Shown: one piece after another, positions 42,301 to 51,030 of the stretch
Layout of the letters: the number at the start of each line of letters is the position of its first letter
How positions within the stretch are numbered: position 1 is the first letter of the stretch
DNA from: DATBIO01 sp036556965
GTDB lineage: Bacteria > Acidobacteriota > Vicinamibacteria > Fen-336
Assembly: GCA_036556965.1 (NCBI GenBank)
Contig: DATBIO010000272.1
Coordinates: forward strand, 8,332-72,331
DNA: 64,000 bases
Reading direction: 5' to 3'
The notes under the pieces: generated by a model
Seen by the model: the letters and a program-made list of their open reading frames with translations, nothing else
Told to the model about the DNA's origin: nothing
Database searches by the model: none
Position numbers and translations under genes: made by a program

Positions 42301-45233
42301 CCGAGGGCCGCTCCACCACCACCGCCGTCTCGTTCTACGGCCTTGGTCCCGGCTACACGGCCTGGGCCCGCGAGGACCACAACCGCATCGAGCTGGTGCC
42401 GGAGAGGAAGACCTACCGGCCGGGGGACACCGCGCGGATCATGGTGAAGTCGCCGTGGGAGAAGGCGACCGCCCTGCTCACCACCGAGCGCGAGGGCGTC
42501 CGCTCGCACCGCGTCTTCGCCCTGTCCTCCACCCAGGAGACGGTCACCGTTCCCATCACCGAGGCCGACATCCCCAACGTCTACGTGTCGGTGCTGCTGG
42601 TCAAGGGGCGGACGGAGGGCTACACGGGGGAGGACCAGAGCGACCCCGGCAAGCCCTCTTTCCGGCTGGGCTACGCGGAGCTCACGGTCGAGGACGCGGC
42701 CAAGCGCCTGGCCGTGGCCGTGGCCACCGACCGCGAGGAGTACCGGCCGGCGGCCAGGGCCCACGTGGAGGTGACGGTGACGGACCCGCGCGGCCAGCCC
42801 GCCTCCGCGGAGGTGACGCTGTGGGCGGTGGACGTGGGCGTCCTCGCCCTCACCGGCCACCGCACGCCCGACGTGGGGGAGGCGGTGTGGGTGGAGAAGG
42901 CGCTCCAGGTCCTCAACACGGACTCGCGCCAGCGCATCATCGGGCGCCGGGCCCTCGTGCCCAAGGGAGGCGAGGAGGGCGGGGGAGGAGGCGCGGACGA
43001 GGGCCCCGGCTCCTCCGTGCGCCGGGACTTCCGGGTGCTGGCCTTCTGGCTCGGCTCCGTGGTCACGGACCGGCGCGGCAAGGCCTCCGCGGACGTCGCC
43101 CTGCCGGAGAGCCTGAGCGCCTACCGGGTCATGGCGGTGGCCGCGGACCGGCAGTCGCGCTTCGGCCGCGGGGAGCGCGAGCTGCGCATCAGCAAGCCCG
43201 TCATGCTGCGCGCGGCCTTCCCGCGCTTCCTGGCCCGCGGGGACGCGGCCACCTTCGGGGCGGTGGTGAACAACCAGCTCAAGGAGAAGGGCACCGCGCT
43301 GGTGACCATGCGCAGCCTCGACCCCGCGGTGCTCGAGGTCGAGGGCGAGGCGCGGCAGGCGCTGGAGGTGGCGGCGGGGGGGGCGGTCGAGGCCCGCTTC
43401 CGCCTGCGGGCGCGCGCCGTGGGCGAGGCCCGCGTGCGCATGACCGTGAAGCTGGCCGGCGAGAGCGACGCCTTCGAGGAGGTCCTGCCCGTCCGGCTGC
43501 TGGTGTCCCCGGAGGTGGTGGCGGCCTACGGCCAGGCTCGCCCTTCGGCGGTGGAGACCCTCGCCCTGCCCGCGGGGGTGCTGCCCGGCCAGGGCGGCCT
43601 CCACCTGGAGATGAGCTCCACGGCCCTGGTGGGCCTGGGCGAGGGCGCGCGCTACCTGGTCGAGTACCCGTACGGCTGCGCGGAGCAGCGGGCCTCCGCG
43701 GCCCTGGGGCTGGTGCTGGCCGCGGACCTGGGCGACTCGTTCCGGCTGCCCGGCATGGACACCGCCCGCATGAAGTCCGCGGGGCAGGCCACCCTCACCG
43801 AGCTGGAGGAGTTCCAGTGCGCGGGCGGCGGCTTCGCCTACTGGAAGGGCGAGTGCAGCACGGTGTCGCCCTTCCTCACGGCCTGGGTGCTGCATGTGCT
43901 GCAGCGCGGACAGGCGCTCGGCCACGCCGTGCGCGCGCCCGTGCTCGAGCGCGGGTACACCTTCCTGGAGGGCGTCCTGGCCCAGCCGCGCCCGGAGAAC
44001 GAGGGGTGGTGGCCCGCCTACACGGCCTGGCAGTCCTTCGCGGTGAAGGTCCTGGCGGAGGGCGGGCGCAACGCGGACAGCCACCTCACCCGGCTGTTCG
44101 AGCACCGCGACCGCATGCCGGTGTTCGCCCTGGCCTTCCTGCGCGACACCCTGCACGCGCGCGGCGAGGGGGGAGAGCGGGCGGCCGACCTGGACCGCCG
44201 CCTGGGCAACGCCGTCCTGCCCGAGGGCGGCAGCGCGCACGTCGAGGAGCTGGCCGATCCCTACCTGCTCTGGTACTGGAACTCCAACGTCCGCTCCACC
44301 GCCATCGTGCTCGGGACCATCGCTCGCGCCGGAGTGAATCCGGCGCTCGCTCCTGAGCCGGGGGCCGCTGACGCGACCCCCGGACCCCCGGGGGCGCGCA
44401 CGCGCCGGGAGGACCCGCTGCTGGCGGGGCTGGTGCGGTGGCTGATGGCCGCGCGCAAGCAGGGCCGCTGGGGGAACACGCAGGAGAACGCCTGGGCCAT
44501 GGCCGCCCTCGTGGACTACTACCGGAAGCACGAGGCCGAGGTGCCCGCCTTCACCGGCACCGCCGCCCTCGCCGGGCAGGCCCTGATGAAGGAGGCCTTC
44601 CAGGGCCGGACCACGGATGCCCGCGCCAAGGACGTGCCCATGGCCGAGCTGTCTGCCCGGGTCGCCCCGGGACAGCCCGCGGAGCTCCGGTTCGAGCGCG
44701 AGGGCGCGGGCACGCTGCACTACACGGCGCGCCTCCGCTACGTGCGTGACGACCCGGCCCTGGCCCCCCTGGACCAGGGCATGCGCATCACGCGGCGCTA
44801 CGCGCTGGCCGACCTCGAAGGCGTCGCCGTGACCAGCGCCGCGGCGGGGGCGCTGGTCAAGGTCACCCTGGAGCTGGAGCTGACCAAGGAGCGCCGCTTC
44901 GTGGCCGTGACCGACCCCCTGCCCGCCGGCCTGGAGCCGGTGGAGTCGTGGTTCGCCACCACCGCCTCCGACCTGGCGCGCGCGCAGGGCGAGCAGGAGA
45001 ACGCGCAATGGCTCGACTGGTGGGAGCGCGGCGGCTTCGACCACGTGGAGCGCCACGACGACCGCGTCCAGCTCTTCGCCACGCGCCTGGAGGAGGGCCG
45101 CCACACCTTCTCGTACCTGGCCCGCGCCACCACCGCCGGCGCCTTCCACGCGGCGCCCGCGAGGGCGGAGGAGATGTACGAGCCGGAGGTCTTCGGCCGC
45201 ACCGAGTCCGCGGTCCTCACGGTGAGGCCGTGA
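39381..45233 (+). CDS. Bacterial alpha-2-macroglobulin with intact thioester motif
   Basis: Periplasmic protease-trapping protein of 1950 residues. A signal peptide (ending AVPAAAA) without a lipobox cysteine is followed by macroglobulin-like domains, the WAVDVGVLALTGHRTPD region near the bait/central domains, and the thioester motif C1433-AEQ in YPYGCAEQRAS. The complement-like alpha-helical domain and the receptor-binding-like C-terminus follow. The thioester allows covalent capture of an attacking protease. E. coli YfhM is a lipoprotein; this one seems soluble. PbpC follows with a 4-base overlap, the classic gene pair, suggesting defence coupled to murein repair. Confidence 0.93.
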   Translation: MERGTRSRTLGVFLALLAVPAAAAELQVVQSGPQGEVAQLGEAAEVRVVFSEPMVALGRIPDRVEAPFFSIAPSVPGTLRWSGTRTLIFTPDAPDELPYATRFRVTVEAGATAVSGRRLAAPHAFEFTTPTVRLLRVNWQREGGRFDAPLFLYLRFNQPVSRQSLLPHLSFAYAPHDWTPPELPAEASERDPRAASDFAAKVARTQAAVKSRAAVAVAAAPSWDRQTFPPAPDLVVLETRVAPPPDAWIAVTVGPRVPSAQGAETPGQPQSYTVKLEPTFFVQGFRCREACDPEGWNPLRLRGRVVPRVLGSTLAVADVTASPATPLEPAARSPEHEEEPGYEYPTEGDEYDAATEVALEDVGYRLAPARRYRVTVGRGLVAKDGQTLGYTWAGTVDNWHQRAFTSFGGGHGVWESSGGSKLPFYARNLRAVTQWLRPLSLDELMPTTRRLQEKYFRLAPEEAPVERALGGRPDTIESHGLELRPFLSPQNTGLLWAALRDGDPIPRAHESDTARPPRSTLVQVTNLGLSVKDSPHDTLVLVTRLDDGQPVAGAKVAIRDLDNAVRFTATTDASGVATMKGTDLRIPDEWWRFRFMVTAEKDGDAAFVGSDWYEGIEPWSFSVNYDLGESRPLLRGSVFADRGVYKLGEEVHLKAILRTDTAEGVALLPAGTAVEVVVRDTHGDEVVKTTLALSEWSSAEWAFTLPRAAPLGYYDVAATVKGQERSARGSFLVAAYRRPEFRVEVGLAGESSLAGVSLAGVVDGRYLFGGAMAGAPVRWTYARSPSYTVPAAISDRYPAERWAFLDHERPTPPSGTIETKEEELDGQGRLSLTLETSKDAGVPYEYTLEGEVTDVSRQRQAGRNSFRVDPAPWYVGLKRPPYFADAALGLDTEVVAVSLEGSPVPGVEVTLSLTQVQWHSVRRAEGGGFYTWETERREVAAGEFQVATAETPQALHVPMPAGGYFVLRAVARDAEGRSTTTAVSFYGLGPGYTAWAREDHNRIELVPERKTYRPGDTARIMVKSPWEKATALLTTEREGVRSHRVFALSSTQETVTVPITEADIPNVYVSVLLVKGRTEGYTGEDQSDPGKPSFRLGYAELTVEDAAKRLAVAVATDREEYRPAARAHVEVTVTDPRGQPASAEVTLWAVDVGVLALTGHRTPDVGEAVWVEKALQVLNTDSRQRIIGRRALVPKGGEEGGGGGADEGPGSSVRRDFRVLAFWLGSVVTDRRGKASADVALPESLSAYRVMAVAADRQSRFGRGERELRISKPVMLRAAFPRFLARGDAATFGAVVNNQLKEKGTALVTMRSLDPAVLEVEGEARQALEVAAGGAVEARFRLRARAVGEARVRMTVKLAGESDAFEEVLPVRLLVSPEVVAAYGQARPSAVETLALPAGVLPGQGGLHLEMSSTALVGLGEGARYLVEYPYGCAEQRASAALGLVLAADLGDSFRLPGMDTARMKSAGQATLTELEEFQCAGGGFAYWKGECSTVSPFLTAWVLHVLQRGQALGHAVRAPVLERGYTFLEGVLAQPRPENEGWWPAYTAWQSFAVKVLAEGGRNADSHLTRLFEHRDRMPVFALAFLRDTLHARGEGGERAADLDRRLGNAVLPEGGSAHVEELADPYLLWYWNSNVRSTAIVLGTIARAGVNPALAPEPGAADATPGPPGARTRREDPLLAGLVRWLMAARKQGRWGNTQENAWAMAALVDYYRKHEAEVPAFTGTAALAGQALMKEAFQGRTTDARAKDVPMAELSARVAPGQPAELRFEREGAGTLHYTARLRYVRDDPALAPLDQGMRITRRYALADLEGVAVTSAAAGALVKVTLELELTKERRFVAVTDPLPAGLEPVESWFATTASDLARAQGEQENAQWLDWWERGGFDHVERHDDRVQLFATRLEEGRHTFSYLARATTAGAFHAAPARAEEMYEPEVFGRTESAVLTVRP

Positions 45234-47569
45234 GGCCCCGCCGGCGCCTGGTGGCCGCGCTGGCCGCCACCGCGACCTGCCTGGCCGCCTGGGTCAGGAT
45301 GGGCCCGCTGCCCGAGGGCTTCCTGGACCTGGGCCGCCACGCCTCCACGGTGGTGGTGGACCGCAATGGCGTCCCCCTCTACGAGTCCCTCTCCGCGGAG
45401 GGCCAGCGCTCGCGCGTCCTGGCCGGGGAGCAGCTCCCCGCGCACCTCGTGGCCGCCACCCTCGCCGCCGAGGACAGGCGCTTCTTCGCGCACCCCGGCG
45501 TCGACCCCGTCGCCCTGATGCGGGCCACCGTCCACAACCTGCGCGCGCGGCGCCTGGTGGAGGGCGGGTCCACCGTCACCCAGCAGGTGGTGAAGCTCCT
45601 CATGCGGCGGCCGCGCACGCTGGGCGGCAAGCTGCGCGAGATCCTCTACGCCCTGCGCCTGGAGCACCGCCTCGAGAAGCGCGAGATCCTCGCCCTCTAC
45701 ATGGCGCTGGCGCCCTACGGGAACCAGCTGGTGGGGGCGGAGGCGGCCAGCCGCGCGTACTTCGGCTGCGCGGCGGAGGACCTCACCCCCGCGCAGGCCG
45801 CCTTCCTGGCCGGCCTGCCCCAGCGGCCGGGCGCCCTGAACCCGCACCGCAACTTCGCGGCCGCCGCGCGCCGGCAGGGCTGGGTCCTGGAGCGCATGGC
45901 GCGGAACGGCGCCCTCGACACGGCCGGCCTGGCGCGGGCCCAGGCCGAGCGCCTGCGCCTGGCGCGGCCGGAGGGCGCCTTCGCCGCCCCGCACTTCGTG
46001 GAGCGGGTGATGGGCGACCTGCGCGCACGGCGGGCGCGGAGGGTGGAGACGACCCTGGACGCCGAGCTGCAGCGGCGGGTGCGCGGCATCCTGGGGCGGC
46101 ACCGCGAGCGGCTGCGTGCCCACGGCGCCCACAACGTCGCGGTGGCCGTCCTCGACAACACGCGCGGCGAGTGGCTGGCCTGGGAGGGGTCGGGGGACTG
46201 GTTCGACGCGGACCACGGCGGGGCCATCGACGGCGTGGTCACCCCCCGCCAGCCCGGCTCCGCCCTCAAGCCGTTCACCTACGCCCTCGCCTTCGAGGCC
46301 GGCTTCACGCCGGCCTCCGTCCTCCCCGACGTCCCCCAGCACTTCGGCACCGCGCGCGAGGGCGTGAGCTACAGCCCACGCAACTACGACGGGCGGTTCC
46401 GCGGCCCGCTGCGGGCCCGGCAGGCCCTGGCCGGCTCGGAGAACGTGCCCGCCGTGTGGCTGCTCTCCCGCCTGGGGGTGGCCGACCTCCTGCGCACCCT
46501 CCGCCGCGCCGGCCTGACCACGCTCGAGCGCTCCGCCGACCACTACGGATACGCGCTGACCATGGGCGACGCCGAGGTCCGCCTGGACGAGCTGGTGGCC
46601 GCCTACTCCGCCCTGGCGCGGGGCGGCCGCACCCTGCCGCCCCGCCACACCCGGCGCGTGGTCTGGGACGACGGCACGGAGACGGCGCCGGGGCGGGCGG
46701 ACGGGGTGGCCCTGATGTCCCCGCGCGCGGCCTTCTGGGTGGCCGACATCCTGGCCGACGACCGGGCGCGCGCGTTCATCTTCGGCCACGGCGGCTCGCT
46801 CGACTTCCCGTTCCCGGTGGCGGTGAAGACGGGGACCTCGCAGTCCTACCGCGACAACTGGACGATCGGCTTCACCCGCGAGGTGACGGTGGGAGTGTGG
46901 GTCGGCAACTTCGACCGCGCCGAGCTGCGCAACTCGTCCGGGGTCACGGGGGCCGCCCCCATCTTCCACGACGTGCTGCAGGCGGCCCAGGAGCGCGTCA
47001 CCGGCCGCCTCCCCGCGGAGACCGATCCGCCCCTGGCCGCGCCCACGGCCGACCTCCGGCCCGTCGCCATCTGCGCGCTGTCCGGCCTCGCCGCGGGCGA
47101 GAGCTGCCCGGCCGTGGAGACGGAGTGGCTCCCCCCCGGACCGCGCACGCGGTGCAACTGGCACCGGCACGAGCACGGCCGCGCGGTCGTGCACTGGCCG
47201 GCCCGCTACCGTTCCTGGGCGGCCGGCCAGGGGCTGCTGGACGAGCCCGGTGCGCCCGTGGCCGCGCGCGCGCCGTCCGCCGCCCCTGCCCAACGGCGCA
47301 CGGAGCCGGTGGACCTCCGGATCGTCAACCCGCCGGAGGGCGCGTTCTACCTGCGCGACCCCACGCTGCGCGCCGACTTCCAGACGCTGCCCCTGCGCGC
47401 CGAGGCCGATCCCGCCGCGGGACTGCTCACGTGGCGGGTGGACGGCGTGGTGGTGGGCACCGCGCGCCCCGAGAAGCCGCTGGACTGGCCCCTGACGCGG
47501 GGCCCGCACCTGATCTCGGTCAGCGACGAGCGGGGACGGCGTCGCGAGACGAGGGTGGTGGTGCGCTAG
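45230..47569 (+). CDS. pbpC: Penicillin-binding protein 1C (bifunctional peptidoglycan synthase)
   Basis: Inner-membrane bifunctional enzyme of 779 residues from GTG 45230 (GTGA overlap with the A2M gene). One N-terminal transmembrane helix (about 5-20). The glycosyltransferase (GT51) domain has E81 in AAEDRRFFAHPGVDP and GGSTVTQQVVKL. The transpeptidase domain has S344-ALK347 in PGSALKPFTY, SEN in AGSENVPAV, and KTGTS. A C-terminal BiPBP_C-type beta domain (about 690-779) ends the protein. All catalytic residues are present. The 3' end overlaps the convergent PLC/ENPP fusion by 50 bases. Confidence 0.95.
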   Translation: MRPRRRLVAALAATATCLAAWVRMGPLPEGFLDLGRHASTVVVDRNGVPLYESLSAEGQRSRVLAGEQLPAHLVAATLAAEDRRFFAHPGVDPVALMRATVHNLRARRLVEGGSTVTQQVVKLLMRRPRTLGGKLREILYALRLEHRLEKREILALYMALAPYGNQLVGAEAASRAYFGCAAEDLTPAQAAFLAGLPQRPGALNPHRNFAAAARRQGWVLERMARNGALDTAGLARAQAERLRLARPEGAFAAPHFVERVMGDLRARRARRVETTLDAELQRRVRGILGRHRERLRAHGAHNVAVAVLDNTRGEWLAWEGSGDWFDADHGGAIDGVVTPRQPGSALKPFTYALAFEAGFTPASVLPDVPQHFGTAREGVSYSPRNYDGRFRGPLRARQALAGSENVPAVWLLSRLGVADLLRTLRRAGLTTLERSADHYGYALTMGDAEVRLDELVAAYSALARGGRTLPPRHTRRVVWDDGTETAPGRADGVALMSPRAAFWVADILADDRARAFIFGHGGSLDFPFPVAVKTGTSQSYRDNWTIGFTREVTVGVWVGNFDRAELRNSSGVTGAAPIFHDVLQAAQERVTGRLPAETDPPLAAPTADLRPVAICALSGLAAGESCPAVETEWLPPGPRTRCNWHRHEHGRAVVHWPARYRSWAAGQGLLDEPGAPVAARAPSAAPAQRRTEPVDLRIVNPPEGAFYLRDPTLRADFQTLPLRAEADPAAGLLTWRVDGVVVGTARPEKPLDWPLTRGPHLISVSDERGRRRETRVVVR

Positions 47570-50291
47570 GGAGGGGATGGGCCAGGGCGGGGGCGATCAC
47601 GCGCCCGGTGGCCTGGGCGGGCGGGTCGATGCCGAGCAGGGCGCAGAGGGTGGGGGCGACGTCGATCTGCCGGATCAGCCCCAGGTCGGTCCCGCGTGCC
47701 ACACCCGGTCCCGCCATCGCGAAGGACGCGTGCATCTCCGGACGATCCGCGTCGAAGAAGTGGTCCCCGCCGGGAGGGGCGGCCTCCACCGCCGCCCCAC
47801 GCAGGGACGACGAGGCCTCGTAACCGGGCGCCAGGGAGAGATAGAGGTCGCCCCCGTGTGGCCCGCCGGCGCGCGGGGAGTCCCCCCGGCCCGCCGCCGA
47901 GGGGTCGAGCACGGCGAGGACGACGGCTTGCCCGGTGGCCGGATCACGCACGCGCAGCAAGGCGTCCCGCGCCTGCCGCCGGACCGCCGCCTCTTCCGCG
48001 GGGGCGACGATGCCCCCGGAGCGCGCCTGCCGGTTGACGAGCAGGAAGTGGCCCCGCGCGTAGTAGGCGCGCGTGCGCGCGAGGTCCACGCGTCCGTCGG
48101 CGTCGAGGGCGAGCAGGCCGGCCTCGCGCAGCAGGACGTTGGGCCGCACCACGGCGTGCGTGGAGGCCAGGCCGTGGTCGGCGCCCACCGCCAGCACCAC
48201 GTCCTCGCCGGCGCGCCCCGCGAGGTGGCCGACGAACCCGTCGATCAGCCCCAGGGCGCGGTCCATGTACGGGCGCAGGCGGGCCGCCACCGCGGCGTCG
48301 TGGCCGGGGAGCGAAGCGTCCACGCGGCCCAGCCAGACGTGGAACACGCTGTCCGGATACGGCAGGTAGGTGACGAGCAGGTCCCAGTCGGTGCGGTCCC
48401 AGGCGAAGTCGGCCAGGCGCTCGAACTGCCGGATGACCAGGGACACGGTCTCCAGCATGCGCTCCTCTGCGGTACCGTCGCCGCCCTCCCACAGCGTGGG
48501 GCCGAGGCCGCCCTTCTCGTAGAGCCACTCCGCGCCGTTGCCCAGGAAGCCGCCCGTGGCGGCCTGGGCCGCGCGCTCCACCTCGGGGCGGCTCGCGCGC
48601 AGCACGTGGGGGGCGGTGCGGTAGAGGACGATGCGCTCGCCGTCCGGCGCCAGCTCGAAGAGGCGGAAGTTGAGGGCGGCCTGCGCGCCCCCGAGGCCCA
48701 GGGTCAGCGCGCGGAAGGCGTCCTTGCTCCCGGCGGGCGCCGGCTTGAGGGTGATCCCCGCGGCGGGGTCGCGGTCGAGGGCGAGGTACATCGTGTCGAA
48801 GCCCGCCACCGCGTCCCCGGGGTCGTCGTAGAGCAGGCCGTCGACGGTCACCCCGAACTCCTCGAGGCGGAACTCGCGGACCTCGCCGTGATGCGCGGGC
48901 AGGGGGCCCAGCCAGGCGCCGGCGGGACGCGCGGCCAGGTCCTGGGCGCCGTACGCGTGCTCGGCGGCCTCCAGGTTCTGGTAGCCGTCGAAGAGGACCA
49001 GGTTGCGCCCGTAGTCGCCGCCGAAGCGCCGCTCGTGCAGGAAGGGGCCGAAGGGGAAGACCTGCGTGGCGGAGGCCACGGTGGCGCGCAGGCCCTGCCG
49101 CGCCGCCGTCACCCAGACGGGCTCCGCGAGCAGGACGGTGGAGCTGTAGCCGCTCACCGTGTCGATGACGCGCCGGCCGGGGAAGGTGACGTCGTTGCCG
49201 GCGACGCCGTTGTCGTCCGCCCAGGTGCCGGTGAAGAGGGCGGCGTGGCCCACCGCGGTCTTGGCCGGCAGGCTGGTCAGCACTCCGCGCGCCACCGCGC
49301 CCCGCGCCCGCAGCGCGGCCAGCTGCGGCATGAGGCCGCGCGCCACCGCTGCGTCCACCAGGGACGCGCCCGCGCCGTCCAGGGTGGCGAGGACGGCCCG
49401 GGTCTTCCCGCGCACGTAGGGGAAGCGGAAGGTGGCGTCCAGGACGGGCCGGCCCGCCTCCTCCCAGGCCTGGAGCCAGAAGCCGCCCACCGCGGAGGCG
49501 GCCGCGCTCAGCCGTGCCCGCACGCGCTCGGCCTCGCGCGCCTGCATCCGCGAGTAGTAGCCGCGATCGTAGCGGTCGTCCTCCGGCGTCTCCGCGTAGT
49601 CGCGCCCCCGCACCGAGGCCTTGTCCGCGGCGAGGACCTCGACGGAATGGGCGAAGGACTCCAGGAGGACGGCGAAGACGGCCTCGATGGGCGGACCGGG
49701 CGGCCGGGCCGCGGCGGGCAGGAGGCTCTCCGCGAGCTGGACCTGGTTGTTCTCCACCAGCGCGCTCTCCCAGCGGTTGTGCAGGCCCTGCTGGCCGCTG
49801 AGCTGGCCGTCGTAGTTGAGGGCGGCGTGGAGGGGCACGTGGGCGTCCCCCACGTAGTGGCCGAGGGCGGCGGCCTTCTCCAGGGCGCGCGCCTCGTCGG
49901 AGGCGCGGAAGGCCGCCACCAGCTCCGCGTACACCTCCGCCACCCTCCAGGGGACGCGGCCCTTCTCGCGCGCGTCGGCGCCATGGCGCGCCAGGTGCTC
50001 TTTCTCGACGTGGGACAGCGCGGGGAACGGATAGGAGCCGAAGGCGTCCATGTCGAGGAAGTGGTTGGGGGCTTCCCCCTCCACCCCCGCCGCGCGCCAG
50101 AGGTCGGGATCGATGGAGTGCTCGGCGAGCCAGGCGCGGTTGCCCTGGAACAGCGCGCGCAGGTCGGAGGGCAGCGTGTCCACCGCCTTGTCGTTCACGA
50201 GGCGGTGCCCGGTGAAGCCCCACGCCCCCGCGGACGCGGGCAGGGCCAGGACGAGGGCGGTGGCGGCGGCCAGGGGCCGGACGGCGGGCAT
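47520..50291 (-). CDS. Zinc phospholipase C/P1-nuclease-like domain fused to ENPP-type phosphodiesterase
   Basis: An exported 923-residue two-enzyme fusion. After a 23-residue signal peptide the mature protein starts W24-GFTGH29, as trinuclear-zinc phospholipase C/S1-P1 nucleases do (N-terminal Trp and His are ligands). The remaining ligand pattern is present: H77 in NHFLD, H145 and D149 in GHYVGD, H155 in PLH, and H171 with E175 in HNRWE. Residues ~295-900 form a nucleotide-pyrophosphatase/alkaline-phosphatase domain: D305 (LDGAG), nucleophile T345 (PAKTAVGH), D647 and H651 (PDSVFH), D705-H706 (GADHGL), H844 (GGDHFFD). ATG 50291 is supported by TAGAAT ten bases upstream. It may strip and cleave phosphodiesters of lipids or nucleic acids in sequence; this is inference. 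Confidence 0.85.
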   Translation of the reverse strand: MPAVRPLAAATALVLALPASAGAWGFTGHRLVNDKAVDTLPSDLRALFQGNRAWLAEHSIDPDLWRAAGVEGEAPNHFLDMDAFGSYPFPALSHVEKEHLARHGADAREKGRVPWRVAEVYAELVAAFRASDEARALEKAAALGHYVGDAHVPLHAALNYDGQLSGQQGLHNRWESALVENNQVQLAESLLPAAARPPGPPIEAVFAVLLESFAHSVEVLAADKASVRGRDYAETPEDDRYDRGYYSRMQAREAERVRARLSAAASAVGGFWLQAWEEAGRPVLDATFRFPYVRGKTRAVLATLDGAGASLVDAAVARGLMPQLAALRARGAVARGVLTSLPAKTAVGHAALFTGTWADDNGVAGNDVTFPGRRVIDTVSGYSSTVLLAEPVWVTAARQGLRATVASATQVFPFGPFLHERRFGGDYGRNLVLFDGYQNLEAAEHAYGAQDLAARPAGAWLGPLPAHHGEVREFRLEEFGVTVDGLLYDDPGDAVAGFDTMYLALDRDPAAGITLKPAPAGSKDAFRALTLGLGGAQAALNFRLFELAPDGERIVLYRTAPHVLRASRPEVERAAQAATGGFLGNGAEWLYEKGGLGPTLWEGGDGTAEERMLETVSLVIRQFERLADFAWDRTDWDLLVTYLPYPDSVFHVWLGRVDASLPGHDAAVAARLRPYMDRALGLIDGFVGHLAGRAGEDVVLAVGADHGLASTHAVVRPNVLLREAGLLALDADGRVDLARTRAYYARGHFLLVNRQARSGGIVAPAEEAAVRRQARDALLRVRDPATGQAVVLAVLDPSAAGRGDSPRAGGPHGGDLYLSLAPGYEASSSLRGAAVEAAPPGGDHFFDADRPEMHASFAMAGPGVARGTDLGLIRQIDVAPTLCALLGIDPPAQATGRVIAPALAHPLPSAPPPSSRDAVPARR

Positions 50292-50301
50292 GAGGAGCCG
50301 G

Positions 50302-50307
50302 ATTCTA
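50302..50307 (-). promoter_or_regulatory. -10 box of the PLC/ENPP fusion gene
   Basis: TAGAAT on the minus strand ends ten bases before ATG 50291, within the 69-base gap to the GspC-like gene. It supports this start over an in-frame one at 50342 and implies a leaderless transcript. Confidence 0.4.
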
Positions 50308-50360
50308 TCGGAGCGGGCGAGGCCTGGGGCGCGCCTCGCCAAGCCGGTCGCCGGCCGTGC

Positions 50361-50969
50361 TCAGCGCAGGGTGACGGTGATGGAGACCGGCTCGCCGTTG
50401 CGCAGGACGACGGCGTTGAGCGTGCTCTCGCCCTGGAGCCGTGCGTAGAGGCCGACCAGGGTCGCCATGCCGTCGATGGGCACGCCGTTGATGGAGGTGA
50501 GGACGTCGCCCGCGTGCAGCCCGGCGTCGGTGAGGAGGCTGCCCTCCGGCAACCGGGTCAGCGTCATGCCCGCGACGCGCCCCTCGGAGAAGGCGGGCAC
50601 CATCGTGGTCTCGGCGAGGATGCGCGGCATCTCCTGGCCGAGGCGGCGCTCCACCTCCTGGCGCGCCATCTCCTGCGCCGGGCGGGCGGCGTCGAGGAGG
50701 GGCGGGGTCGGCTCGCCCGTGGCCACCGCCTCCGGCGCGGTCTGCACGCGCAGGGCGCGGCGCTCCCCGTCCTGCTCGAGGGTGACCGACCCCGCGCCGA
50801 TGGCGGCCACGCGCGCGCCGAAGGCGGAGTCGCCCACCGCCACCACGCGGGTGCGGCCGCCGCTGCGCAGGATGGCCACGCATCGTTCCGGCCGCGGGCC
50901 CACCACCGTCCCCACCGCGGTCAGGTCGGCCGGCCAGGTCACGGCGAGGGCGAGGAGCAGCGGAGTCAT
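50361..50969 (-). CDS. GspC-like PDZ-domain protein (orphan)
   Basis: A 202-residue exported or membrane-anchored protein. A short hydrophobic N-terminus (MTPLLLALAV) precedes a beta domain (LTAVGTVVGPRPERCVAILR, then VVAVGDSAFGARVAAIGAG and VTLEQDGERRAL) with the pattern of the homology region of type II secretion protein C. The C-terminal PDZ domain (about 120-202) contains LLTDAGLHAGDVLTSINGVP. GspC links the outer-membrane secretin to the inner-membrane platform, but no other type II secretion genes are in the window, so its role is open. TACGGT lies six bases upstream of the ATG. Confidence 0.72.
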   Translation of the reverse strand: MTPLLLALAVTWPADLTAVGTVVGPRPERCVAILRSGGRTRVVAVGDSAFGARVAAIGAGSVTLEQDGERRALRVQTAPEAVATGEPTPPLLDAARPAQEMARQEVERRLGQEMPRILAETTMVPAFSEGRVAGMTLTRLPEGSLLTDAGLHAGDVLTSINGVPIDGMATLVGLYARLQGESTLNAVVLRNGEPVSITVTLR

Positions 50970-50975
50970 GGCGCG

Positions 50976-51019
50976 ACCGTAGCACGGCGGACCGGCGCGC
51001 TGTCAACGTCTGCTATAGT
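50976..51019. promoter_or_regulatory. Divergent promoter region: GspC-like and SpoIIE genes
   Basis: On the minus strand TTGACA (51001-51006) and TACGGT (50976-50981) are 19 bases apart and serve the GspC-like gene. On the plus strand TATAGT (51014-51019) lies 11 bases before the phosphatase ATG, with no clear -35. Both genes are predicted to be leaderless or nearly so. Confidence 0.45.
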
Positions 51020-51030
51020 CGCCGGTCGCG

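Noticed and set aside
38823..45149. Very long open frame antisense to the A2M gene (about 2100 codons)
   Set aside because: Long antisense frames are expected at this GC content. Its product is a His/Gly/Arg/Ala-rich string without domains, while the sense strand encodes a full A2M.
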